A DNA stretch of 32,386 nucleotides from an uncultured Oscillospiraceae bacterium (GTDB taxonomy: Bacteria > Bacillota > Clostridia > Oscillospirales > Oscillospiraceae). The notes below the pieces were generated by a model that searched no databases, had not been told where the DNA came from, and saw only the letters and a list, made by a program, of their open reading frames with translations. Location: assembly GCA_947632365.1 (NCBI GenBank), contig CANROZ010000006.1:1-32386 (forward strand), in the 5' to 3' direction. Position numbers and translations under genes: made by a program. Positions 25,177 through 31,697 of the stretch are shown in pieces (position 1 is the first letter of the stretch; every line of letters begins with the position of its first letter).

Positions 25177-25767
25177 TCAACTGAAATATGCCTTGATGGA
25201 GGACAGGATGTCTGCCAGGCCAACAGAGAACAGGTCCGCGTCGTCTTTCGTGATGACCACGGCCTTGTCGGCGGAGGCCACGCCCGTCAGGTAATAGACC
25301 TGCTCGTTCATGGGCTCCTGCATGCCCAGATAGTCTACGGCGTAGGACTCTACGTCCTTCAGGTTGAAAATGGTCTCGTATTCCACGGTGAGCTTGTCCC
25401 GCTCCAGCTCCAGCTCCGCGATCTGGTCCTCCAGCTCTGCCGCGCTGTAGGACACGTCGGTCAGGCGTATCTGAGCCAGCAGCATCATGGTGATCAGCAC
25501 CACGGCCACCGCCGCGCCCAACAGGGACAGCACCGGAAGGCCCTGGGCATTCTTGGGGGCGGTCCGCTCCCGGATGCGGGTGCGCACGTCCTCCTTGATC
25601 CACTCCCGGGGCTGGGGCCTGGCCTTGCGGGCTGGCCGCTCCTTCCGGGGCTCGTCGTAGACCTCCTCGTCCACGTACAGGCCCGGGTAGCTGAAATCAT
25701 AGGCCTGCGTGCCGTCCACGGCGCCGGTCACGAAGTTATAGCTTTTGAATGTTTTGACGTCTGCCAT
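25177..25767 (-). CDS. ftsL: FtsL-like division protein with long cytosolic tail
   Basis: Bitopic protein of 196 residues in the ftsL position after rsmH. Residues 1-77 are cytosolic, with an acidic, Tyr-rich first half (YDFSYPGLYVDEEVYDEP) and a very basic second half (RKARPQPREWIKEDVRTRIR). One TM helix at about 78-98 is followed by a coiled coil at about 107-135 (SAAELEDQIAELELERDKLT) and a short extracytoplasmic domain with VESYAVDYLGM. Bacillus FtsL is about 117 residues, so the tail here is long. Identity rests on position and topology since FtsL sequences diverge quickly; it should form the FtsL-DivIC-FtsQ complex. The ATG starts one base after the rsmH stop. Confidence 0.82.
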   Translation of the reverse strand: MADVKTFKSYNFVTGAVDGTQAYDFSYPGLYVDEEVYDEPRKERPARKARPQPREWIKEDVRTRIRERTAPKNAQGLPVLSLLGAAVAVVLITMMLLAQIRLTDVSYSAAELEDQIAELELERDKLTVEYETIFNLKDVESYAVDYLGMQEPMNEQVYYLTGVASADKAVVITKDDADLFSVGLADILSSIKAYFS

Positions 25768-25768
25768 G

Positions 25769-26695
25769 TCACACCTTTTCCGCGATACGCAGCCGGGCGC
25801 TTCTGGCCCGGGGGTTGCCCGCCACTTCTTCCTCGCCCGGAAGGACGGGTTTTCTCGTGACGCTTCTGAGGGTCTTCACAAAGCCGCAGGTGCACACCGG
25901 AAAATCCGGCGGGCATGTGCAGCCGTTCTCACGCTTTCGGATCGCTTCTTTCACGATCCTGTCCTCCAGGGAGTGGAAGCTGATGATCAGCAGCCGTCCC
26001 CCCTCCAGGAGCCTGTCCGGGGCCGTGTCCAGCATCCGCTCCAGCTGGCCCAGCTCGTCGTTGACCGCGATACGCACCGCCTGAAAGCATCGCTTCGCCG
26101 GGTGCTGCTTCTCCCGCAGCGCCGCCGCGGGCATGGTCTTGCGGATGATGTCCACGAACTGTCCCGTGGTCTCGATGGGCGTCTCCTCCCGCCTGGCGGC
26201 CACCGCCGCCGCGATGCGCCCAGCATATCGCTCCTCGCCGTAGCGCCAAAAGATACTGCGCAGCTCCGCTTCCGACCAGGTATTGAGTATCTCCCGGGCG
26301 GTGAGGCGGGAGCCCTCGTCCATCCGCATGTCCAGCGGCGCGTCCTGCATGTAGGAAAAGCCCCGCTCCTTATCGTCCAGCTGGGGGGACGAAACCCCCA
26401 GATCGAAGAGCATCCCGTTGACCTTGTCCACGCCCAGCCCGTCCAGGATGGCGCCCAGGTCCCCGAACTCGCCCTTGATGAGCACGGCCCTGTCGCCGAA
26501 GGGGGCCAGCCGCTCCCGGGCGTATGCCAGCGCCCGCTCGTCCCGGTCGATGCCGATGAGCCTGCCGTCGGTCAGCTTCTCCAAAATGGCCTCCGAATGG
26601 CCGCCCATACCCAACGTCCCGTCCACATAGACGCCGGACGGGTCTACCTCCAGGTACCGAAGGCACTCCTGGAGCAATACGCTCTCATGCCGCAT
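25769..26695 (-). CDS. rsmH: 16S rRNA m4C1402 methyltransferase RsmH
   Basis: SAM-dependent enzyme (former MraW) of 308 residues that methylates N4 of C1402 in the 30S P site. It starts with MRHESVLLQECLRYL (the H-x-P/S-V-L-L family start), with the SAM motif YVDGTLGMGGHS at about 23-34; GMLFDLGVSSPQLDD, RGFSYMQDAPLDMRM and ISFHSLEDRIVK are further signatures. Cys-rich TCPPDFPVCTC and a basic C-terminus follow. Length is standard. Start and mraZ stop share one base (TGATG), showing coupling. Confidence 0.97.
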   Translation of the reverse strand: MRHESVLLQECLRYLEVDPSGVYVDGTLGMGGHSEAILEKLTDGRLIGIDRDERALAYARERLAPFGDRAVLIKGEFGDLGAILDGLGVDKVNGMLFDLGVSSPQLDDKERGFSYMQDAPLDMRMDEGSRLTAREILNTWSEAELRSIFWRYGEERYAGRIAAAVAARREETPIETTGQFVDIIRKTMPAAALREKQHPAKRCFQAVRIAVNDELGQLERMLDTAPDRLLEGGRLLIISFHSLEDRIVKEAIRKRENGCTCPPDFPVCTCGFVKTLRSVTRKPVLPGEEEVAGNPRARSARLRIAEKV

Positions 26696-27111
26696 CAGAA
26701 GTCCAGCTCCTGCATGACCGCCGCGATGTTCTCCGGCGACGCCTCGTCGTCACGGATGGCGGCCCACTCGTCGCTGTCCCAAAATTCCGCGTGGTTGTTG
26801 GAGCCCAGCACCGTCACGTTCTTGCTCAGGCCGCCCCGGTCCCGCAGGGCCTGGGGCAGCAGTACCCGCCCCTGGGCATCCAGCTCGCACTTGCACGCGT
26901 TGGAGAACAGGGGCCGCATGGCCCGCTGCTTCACGTAGGGCATGGCGTTCACCTTGTCGGAGAACACCTTCCACTGCTCCGCGCTGTAGGCGTTGAGGCA
27001 GTGGTCCATGGAGAGCGTGACGTAAAATTCCGGTCCCAGCTCCTCCCGAAGGCGCACCGGGATGAACAGACGGCCCTTGGCGTCCAGTGAATGCTGATAT
27101 TCACCTGTCAT
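26695..27111 (-). CDS. mraZ: Transcriptional regulator MraZ
   Basis: DNA-binding protein of 138 residues with two SpoVT/AbrB-like half-domains, each with the DxKGR/DxQGR turn: LDAKGRLFIPVRLREEL (about 9-25) and LDAQGRVLLPQALRDRGGL (about 82-100). MraZ forms ring-shaped oligomers and binds repeats ahead of its own gene to control the dcw cluster. The ATG at 27111 is preferred over GTG 27120, because the latter lies within the AGGAGGTG ribosome binding site. First gene of the dcw cluster, with candidate boxes and promoter just upstream. Confidence 0.96.
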   Translation of the reverse strand: MTGEYQHSLDAKGRLFIPVRLREELGPEFYVTLSMDHCLNAYSAEQWKVFSDKVNAMPYVKQRAMRPLFSNACKCELDAQGRVLLPQALRDRGGLSKNVTVLGSNNHAEFWDSDEWAAIRDDEASPENIAAVMQELDF

Positions 27112-27145
27112 CCGGCTCACCTCCTGTCACATCTGTGGGAAAATT

Positions 27146-27171
27146 AAACACTTTTCCCCACTTCGCCCCAC
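27146..27171 (-). promoter_or_regulatory. MraZ-box repeats in the mraZ leader
   Basis: Minus strand: GTGGGG (27171-27166), GTGGGG (27161-27156) and a degenerate GTGTTT (27151-27146), exactly 10 bases apart, so all face one side of the helix. MraZ is known to bind TGGG(G/N) repeats with 5-base spacers before its own gene. The boxes begin a few bases after the expected transcription start, a position suited to repression. Confidence 0.75.
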
Positions 27172-27179
27172 ATGGCTTT

Positions 27180-27208
27180 ATTATAGAGGCACTATTTCCA
27201 AATTGCAA
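27180..27208 (-). promoter_or_regulatory. Sigma-A promoter of the dcw cluster (Pmra)
   Basis: Minus strand: TTGCAA (27208-27203), 17-base spacer, TATAAT (27185-27180). The start would be near 27173, leaving a leader of about 62 bases with the MraZ boxes. It is the only strong promoter seen for mraZ through ftsQ. Confidence 0.85.
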
Positions 27209-27355
27209 GGGGGAAAAAACATTTTTTCTATGAAAATCCGCTGTAAATTTTTTCCTATTGTGCGCGGCCATTTTTGCTGCCACAACATCTAGTTTTGACA
27301 AAAAAGGACGGGAAATTCCCGCCCCAAAAATGGAATGGTCCGCCGCCCCACCGGA

Positions 27356-27393
27356 AACAAAAAGCGGAGAGCTGCTCATTGCAAGCTCTCCGC
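27356..27393 (-). terminator. Terminator after the ygjP-like gene
   Basis: Minus strand: GCGGAGAGCT, loop TGCAATGAGC, AGCTCTCCGC (27393-27364), then TTTTTGTTT. Ten pairs, no mismatch. It separates the metallopeptidase gene from the dcw promoter. A second, weaker palindrome with a T6 run lies further on (about 27300-27320). Confidence 0.9.
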
Positions 27394-27407
27394 GTGACCG
27401 TTAAAAA

Positions 27408-27998
27408 TTATAATGTATCCGTCTCCCGGCTCCTGTCCAGGCGGGCCAGCAGGGCCGTGCCGTTTTCCCGCAGCCAGCGGCGCGGGGCGCGCCAATCCGG
27501 CATCACCCGCTCCACCTCCGCCCAGAACCGGGGCGAGTGGTCCATATAGCGGCGGTGGCACAGCTCGTGGACCACCACATAATCCCGCACATCCTCCGGC
27601 GCCAGCATCAGCAGGCAGTTGAAATTCAAATTGCCCTTGCCGCTGCAGCTGCCCCACCGGGTCCGCTGCTTCCGGATGGTGATCCGGCCGTAGCCCACCC
27701 CCACCAGGGGCGCGAAACGGGCCGCCCGCCGGGCCAGGTCCTCCCGGGCCCGGTCCGTGAGCGCCGCCAGCTCTTCCCTGGTGAAGGGCTCCACCCGGTC
27801 CAGCGCCGCCCGGCGCCGGAGCACGGCGGCTCTGTGCTTTTCGATCCACCCCCGCCGGGAGGCTACGAACGCCTCCACCGCGGCGGCGCTCATCCGCCGG
27901 GGCGCCCGGACCAGTACGCTCCCGTCAGGCCGTATCTCCACCGACACCGTCCGGCGGGCGCTGCGCAATAATTTATATTGTATCCGCTCCTGTTCCAT
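27408..27998 (-). CDS. ygjP: YgjP/DUF45 family zinc metallopeptidase
   Basis: 196 residues, cytosolic. The beta-rich start (SARRTVSVEIRPDGSVLVRAPRRMS, quoted in parts: SVEIRPDG, VRAPRRMS) and the helix-turn VASRRGWIEKH are family features; RKQRTRWGSCSGKGNLNFN precedes the zinc site HELCHRRYMDHSPRFW, with two His and a catalytic Glu plus a third His or later acid ligand. The family (YgjP-like, M48-related, SprT-like fold) is sometimes found with restriction or repair genes; the role is unknown and nothing here adds to it. The ATG at 27998 is chosen because homologues start at this point; no RBS is visible before it, and the promoter entry suggests why. Confidence 0.87.
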   Translation of the reverse strand: MEQERIQYKLLRSARRTVSVEIRPDGSVLVRAPRRMSAAAVEAFVASRRGWIEKHRAAVLRRRAALDRVEPFTREELAALTDRAREDLARRAARFAPLVGVGYGRITIRKQRTRWGSCSGKGNLNFNCLLMLAPEDVRDYVVVHELCHRRYMDHSPRFWAEVERVMPDWRAPRRWLRENGTALLARLDRSRETDTL

Positions 27999-28004
27999 GG
28001 TCCG

Positions 28005-28034
28005 ATGATACCACCGTCCCCGCCCCCTTGACAA
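28005..28034 (-). promoter_or_regulatory. Promoter of the ygjP-like gene (possibly leaderless)
   Basis: Minus strand: TTGTCA (28034-28029), 18-base spacer, TATCAT (28010-28005). Only six bases separate the -10 box from the ATG at 27998, so the transcript could begin at or within a base or two of the start codon. Both boxes are one or two changes from consensus. Confidence 0.5.
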
Positions 28035-28099
28035 GCGTATCCGGGCCGTTCCCGGACCCTGATTTGTGCTGACAGCACTTTTTGCAAACAAAAAAGCAT

Positions 28100-28127
28100 T
28101 TGACACCATGGTCATTGCAGCTATTTT
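28100..28127 (+). promoter_or_regulatory. Candidate sigma-A promoter of the ABC importer operon
   Basis: TTGACA (28100-28105), 16-base spacer, TATTTT (28122-28127). A second choice pairs TGGTCA (28109-28114) with TATAGT (28132-28137) at 17 bases. Either would start transcription at 28135-28145, about 30 bases before the binding-protein gene. No operator or cre site could be assigned. Confidence 0.6.
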
Positions 28128-28171
28128 CCGCTATAGTTAGGCCCAGAAATTCAATTGGAGGTATTTCCTGT

Positions 28172-29761
28172 ATGAGAAAGCATCTAGCGTTCCTTCTGGC
28201 TCTGGTGATGGTCCTGACCATCGCCGCCATCCCCGCCTACGCGGCCGATGAGGAGAAAGTCCTGAACCTGGCCAGCGAGAGCGACATCCTGACCTTGGAC
28301 GTGGCGCAGACCACCGACGACTACTTCATCCCCCACAACGTGTTCGACCGTCTGTTCGAGATCAAGGTCAACCCCGACGGGGGCACGGACATCGTCCCCT
28401 CCCTGGTGGCGGACTACAGCGTGTCTGACGACGGCCTGACCTACAGCTTCACCCTGGTGGACGGCGTGGAGTTCTCCAACGGCAACCCCCTGACCGCCGA
28501 GGACGTGAAGTACACCTTCGAGCACCTGCTGACCGCCCCCAAGGCGTGCAACTATGACATCGCCGAAGAAGTGGTGGGCGCTGAGGCCCTGCTGGACGGC
28601 GAGGCTGAGGAACTGGAGGGCATCGAGGTCACGGGCGATCTGACCTTCACCCTGACCCTGGTGGCCGCCAACGCCGGATACATCGCCGAGCTCACCTCCC
28701 CCGCCATGAGCATCGTCGACAAAGAGACCGTGGAGAGCGTGGGGGACTTCGGAACAGAGCCTGCCTACACCATCGGCTCCGGTCCGTACATCGTGAGCGA
28801 GTGGGTCCCCAACGACCACTTCACCCTGACCCGCAACGAGAACTACTGGGGCGAGGCCCCTGATGCGGACGTGGTGGTCATGAACGTGGTGCCCGACGCC
28901 AACACCCAGAACCTCATGTTCCAGAAAGGCGAGCTGGACATCATCGACCTGGACGCGCTGGACAGCTCCATCATCGACAGCGTCTATAAGACCACCTACG
29001 CCGACTCCATCGTGCCCGGCTACCGCGTGGGCGTGACCTTCATGAGCATGAACGAGAACAATGAGTTCCTGTCCGACGTGAACGTGCGCAAGGCCGTGCA
29101 AATGGCCATCAACCGTCAGAGCCTGCTGGATAACTTCTACGGCGGCGACGGCATCATCCAGAACGGCATGATCGCCACCGGCGTCTGGGGCCACAACGAC
29201 GATCTGGAGCCCATCAACTACGACCCCGAGGGGGCCAAGGCCCTGCTGGCCGACGCTGGCTATGAGGAAGGCCAGATCACCTTCGAGTTCTCCCTGGACT
29301 CCTCCAGCGGCGACACCACCGCCATGGTCTATCAGCAGATTGCCCAGGACCTGGCCGCTGTGGGCATCACCGCCGAGATCAAGAGCTATGACGAGTCCGC
29401 TTGGCTGGACTTCCGTAAGACCGAGGAGATGCCCGCTTTCCTTGGCACCTGGACCATGGACTACAACGACCCCGCCAACATTCTGGGCACCTTCTTCTCC
29501 AACAGCACCTCCGGCCGCAGCCTGAACTATGCCAACCAGGAGATCAAGGACCGGGTGGACGCCGCCAGCTCCATCATCGACGACGATGAGCGCATGGCCG
29601 AGTACCAGGCCATCGAGCACGCCATCGTGGTAGAGGACGCCGCTGTGGTGCCTCTGTATGAGAGGGCGCACCTGTTCTGCATCGGCGAGAAGGTGGCCTC
29701 CTTCGTGCCCCACTGGGCCGGGTTCTCCAACTTCTTCGTCCGTGACGTGGAGATGAACTGA
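28172..29761 (+). CDS. ABC importer substrate-binding protein, peptide/nickel family, no lipobox
   Basis: 529-residue family 5 solute-binding protein. Residues 1-24 are a signal peptide (MRKHLAFLLALVMVLTIAAI, then PAYA|ADEE), read as a signal peptidase I site; there is no Cys near the cleavage point, so no lipid anchor. The mature protein has the usual motifs: DILTLDVAQTTDD, LVADYSVSDDGLTYSFTLVDG, NPLTAEDVKYTFE, YTIGSGPYIVSEW, NENYWGEAPDADVV, NVRKAVQMAINRQ and DYNDPANIL. The substrate may be an oligopeptide, but family 5 proteins also take nickel, opines and sugars, so it is left open. The ATG is 10 bases from GGAGG. Codon use (AAC, GAC, CTG heavy) suggests high expression. Confidence 0.92.
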   Translation: MRKHLAFLLALVMVLTIAAIPAYAADEEKVLNLASESDILTLDVAQTTDDYFIPHNVFDRLFEIKVNPDGGTDIVPSLVADYSVSDDGLTYSFTLVDGVEFSNGNPLTAEDVKYTFEHLLTAPKACNYDIAEEVVGAEALLDGEAEELEGIEVTGDLTFTLTLVAANAGYIAELTSPAMSIVDKETVESVGDFGTEPAYTIGSGPYIVSEWVPNDHFTLTRNENYWGEAPDADVVVMNVVPDANTQNLMFQKGELDIIDLDALDSSIIDSVYKTTYADSIVPGYRVGVTFMSMNENNEFLSDVNVRKAVQMAINRQSLLDNFYGGDGIIQNGMIATGVWGHNDDLEPINYDPEGAKALLADAGYEEGQITFEFSLDSSSGDTTAMVYQQIAQDLAAVGITAEIKSYDESAWLDFRKTEEMPAFLGTWTMDYNDPANILGTFFSNSTSGRSLNYANQEIKDRVDAASSIIDDDERMAEYQAIEHAIVVEDAAVVPLYERAHLFCIGEKVASFVPHWAGFSNFFVRDVEMN

Positions 29762-29780
29762 ACAAAAGGCAAACACATGT

Positions 29781-29812
29781 AAGCTGGGCGCCGGGATCCC
29801 CGACGCCCGCTT
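29781..29812 (+). terminator. Intergenic hairpin after the binding-protein gene
   Basis: AAGC, GGGCG, CGGG pair with CCCG, CGCCC, GCTT through two single mismatches (13 of 15 positions) around a tiny loop. It is followed by AGCCTATTTTCG, not a clean T run. Such structures in ABC operons let the binding protein be made in excess over the permeases by partial termination or mRNA protection. Confidence 0.55.
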
Positions 29813-29844
29813 AGCCTATTTTCGCGCAGCAAGGAAGTGACCCC

Positions 29845-30777
29845 ATGAGCACACTGAAAAGCATCGTCCGGCGCGTGATAAGCTCCATCCCCGTCCTGAT
29901 CGGGGTGGTGCTCATCATCTATCTCATCCTGCGCGTCCTGCCGGGCAACGCCATCGCCACCATGATGGGCGAGCACTACAACGCCGAGGCCGAGAGGACG
30001 ATCATCGCGGAGCTGGGCCTGGATAAGCCCTGGTACGTCCAGTTCTGGATGTACATCGCCGGCCTGTTCACCGGGGACATGGGCACCAGCATCAAGTACC
30101 ACAAGCCCGTCTCCGAGCTGATCGCCACCTACTTCCCCGTGACCATCAAGCTGTCCGTGATGGCGGCGCTGGTGGCCTGGGTGGTGGGCATCGTCTGCGG
30201 CGTGATCTCCGCCATGCGCAAGGATAAGCTGGCGGACCGGATCGGCATGGGCTTTTCCCTGCTGGGCGTCTCGGTGCCCGTGTTCATGACGGCCATGGTG
30301 CTGCAATTTCTGCTGGCCTACAAGCTGGGCTGGTTCCCCATCCAGGGGACGAAGGAGGGGCTGGTGTGCTACATCCTGCCCGCCATCGCCCTGGGCTGGA
30401 GCAGCGCCGGGTCGGTGGCCCGGCTGACCCGCTCCACATTGCTGGAGGTGATGGGCTCGGATTACATCGATACCGCCCGGGCCAAGGGCCGGAGCGTGTC
30501 GGGCGCGGTGGTGTTCCACGCTCTGCGCAACGCCCTCATCCCGGTGGTCACCGTCATGGCCATCCAGATATCCTCCCTTCTCTCCGGCGCGGTCATCACC
30601 GAGACCATCTTCTCTCTGCCGGGCATCGGGCGGCTGTGCGTGGACGCCATCTCCGGCCGGGACGTGCCCCTGCTCCAGGGCTCCGTCATCTTCGCCACGG
30701 TGCTGGTCATCGCGGGCAATCTGGTGGCGGACTGCCTGTACAGCGTGCTGGACCCCCGCATCCGGAAGGAGGTCTGA
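29845..30777 (+). CDS. ABC importer permease, DppB/OppB type
   Basis: 310 residues, six predicted TM helices, the first at about 13-32 (SIPVLIGVVLIIYLILRVLP). The DppB-like opening with RRVISSIPVLIGV and LRVLPGNA, the loop with LGLDKPWYVQFWMYIAGLFTG (in two parts) and the EAA coupling motif near YIDTARAKGRSVSGAVVFHALRN are family features. It forms the membrane channel with the next gene's product. AAGGAAGTGA lies about 6 bases before the ATG; the gap from the binding-protein gene is 83 bases with the hairpin above. Confidence 0.94.
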   Translation: MSTLKSIVRRVISSIPVLIGVVLIIYLILRVLPGNAIATMMGEHYNAEAERTIIAELGLDKPWYVQFWMYIAGLFTGDMGTSIKYHKPVSELIATYFPVTIKLSVMAALVAWVVGIVCGVISAMRKDKLADRIGMGFSLLGVSVPVFMTAMVLQFLLAYKLGWFPIQGTKEGLVCYILPAIALGWSSAGSVARLTRSTLLEVMGSDYIDTARAKGRSVSGAVVFHALRNALIPVVTVMAIQISSLLSGAVITETIFSLPGIGRLCVDAISGRDVPLLQGSVIFATVLVIAGNLVADCLYSVLDPRIRKEV

Positions 30778-30778
30778 C

Positions 30779-31687
30779 ATGGCGGTATTCAAGACAAAAA
30801 CGGCGGCCGTCTCCGAGGAGCTGGCCAGCCAGATCGGCGAGAGCGAGAGCCTGAGCGTGCAGCTGCGGCGCATGGCCCGGAAAAACAAGCTGGCCGTGGC
30901 CTCGGCGGTGATCCTGGTCCTGCTGGTGCTGGCCGCCATATTCGTGCCCATCCTCTCCCCCTATGACGCCACCGTGGGCGACCCCTCCATCCGGCTGAAG
31001 CCCCCCTCCGGCGCCCACTGGCTGGGCACGGACGAGATGGGCCGGGACGTGCTCACCCGCCTTCTGTACGGCGCGCGCATCTCCCTGGCGGTGGGCGTGG
31101 TGCCCACCCTCATCAGCATGGTCATCGGCGTGTTCATGGGCGTCATCGCCGGATATATGGGCGGCAAGATCGATTACATCATCATGCGCTTCGCGGATGT
31201 GATGCTGGCCTTTCCCTCGCTGCTGCTGGCCATGGTCATCATGTACACCCTGGGCGGCGGCATGATGAACATCTTCATGGCTCTGGCCCTGGTGGGCTGG
31301 GCCAGCGTGGCCCGGGTGGCCCGCTCAGAGACCATCTCCCTGAAGGAGAGCGAGTACGTCCAGGCGGCCAGGAGCATCGGCGTGCCCTCGGGGCGCATCA
31401 TCCGGCGTCATATCTTCCCCAACTGCCTGCCCGCGTTGATCGTGCTGTTCACCCTGAACATCCCCTCCGCCATCCTGACGGAGAGCTCCCTTAGCTTCCT
31501 GGGCGTGGGCGTGCAGCTGCCCAACTCCTCCTGGGGCCTGATGGTGAATATGGGCCGTCAGTTCCTCTACAACGCCCCCTGGATCAGCCTGGCCCCCAGC
31601 GCGGCCATCATGCTGGTGGTGCTGTGCTGCAACTTCCTGGGCGACGGGCTCCGGGACGCCCTGGACCCCCACCTCAATAACGAATAA
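30779..31687 (+). CDS. ABC importer permease, DppC/OppC type
   Basis: 302 residues with an N-terminal cytosolic segment of about 35 residues and six TM helices, the first at about 39-62. HWLGTDEMGRDVLTRLLYGARISL is the DppC signature (given in parts: LGTDEMGRD, RLLYGARISL), and the EAA motif is at YVQAARSIGVPSGRIIRRHI. LTESSLSFLGVGVQLPNSSWG is also conserved (TESSLSFLG). The ATG is one base after the DppB-type stop, with GGAGG in the last codons of that gene. Confidence 0.94.
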   Translation: MAVFKTKTAAVSEELASQIGESESLSVQLRRMARKNKLAVASAVILVLLVLAAIFVPILSPYDATVGDPSIRLKPPSGAHWLGTDEMGRDVLTRLLYGARISLAVGVVPTLISMVIGVFMGVIAGYMGGKIDYIIMRFADVMLAFPSLLLAMVIMYTLGGGMMNIFMALALVGWASVARVARSETISLKESEYVQAARSIGVPSGRIIRRHIFPNCLPALIVLFTLNIPSAILTESSLSFLGVGVQLPNSSWGLMVNMGRQFLYNAPWISLAPSAAIMLVVLCCNFLGDGLRDALDPHLNNE

Positions 31688-31697
31688 GGAGCCGGAC

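Noticed and set aside
27300-27320. CGGG-AATTT-CCCG with TCCTTTTTTG on the minus strand, a possible second terminator before mraZ
   Set aside because: The stem is only four pairs and a strong terminator already lies upstream; mentioned with that terminator only.
28066-28083. Small hairpin GTGCT-GAC-AGCAC with TTTTT on the plus strand
   Set aside because: Only five pairs, with no plus-strand gene upstream to terminate; probably chance.
28184-29776. A 530-codon minus-strand frame opposite the binding-protein gene
   Set aside because: Composition is Val/Gly/His-rich antisense type; the plus-strand gene has a signal peptide and family motifs.
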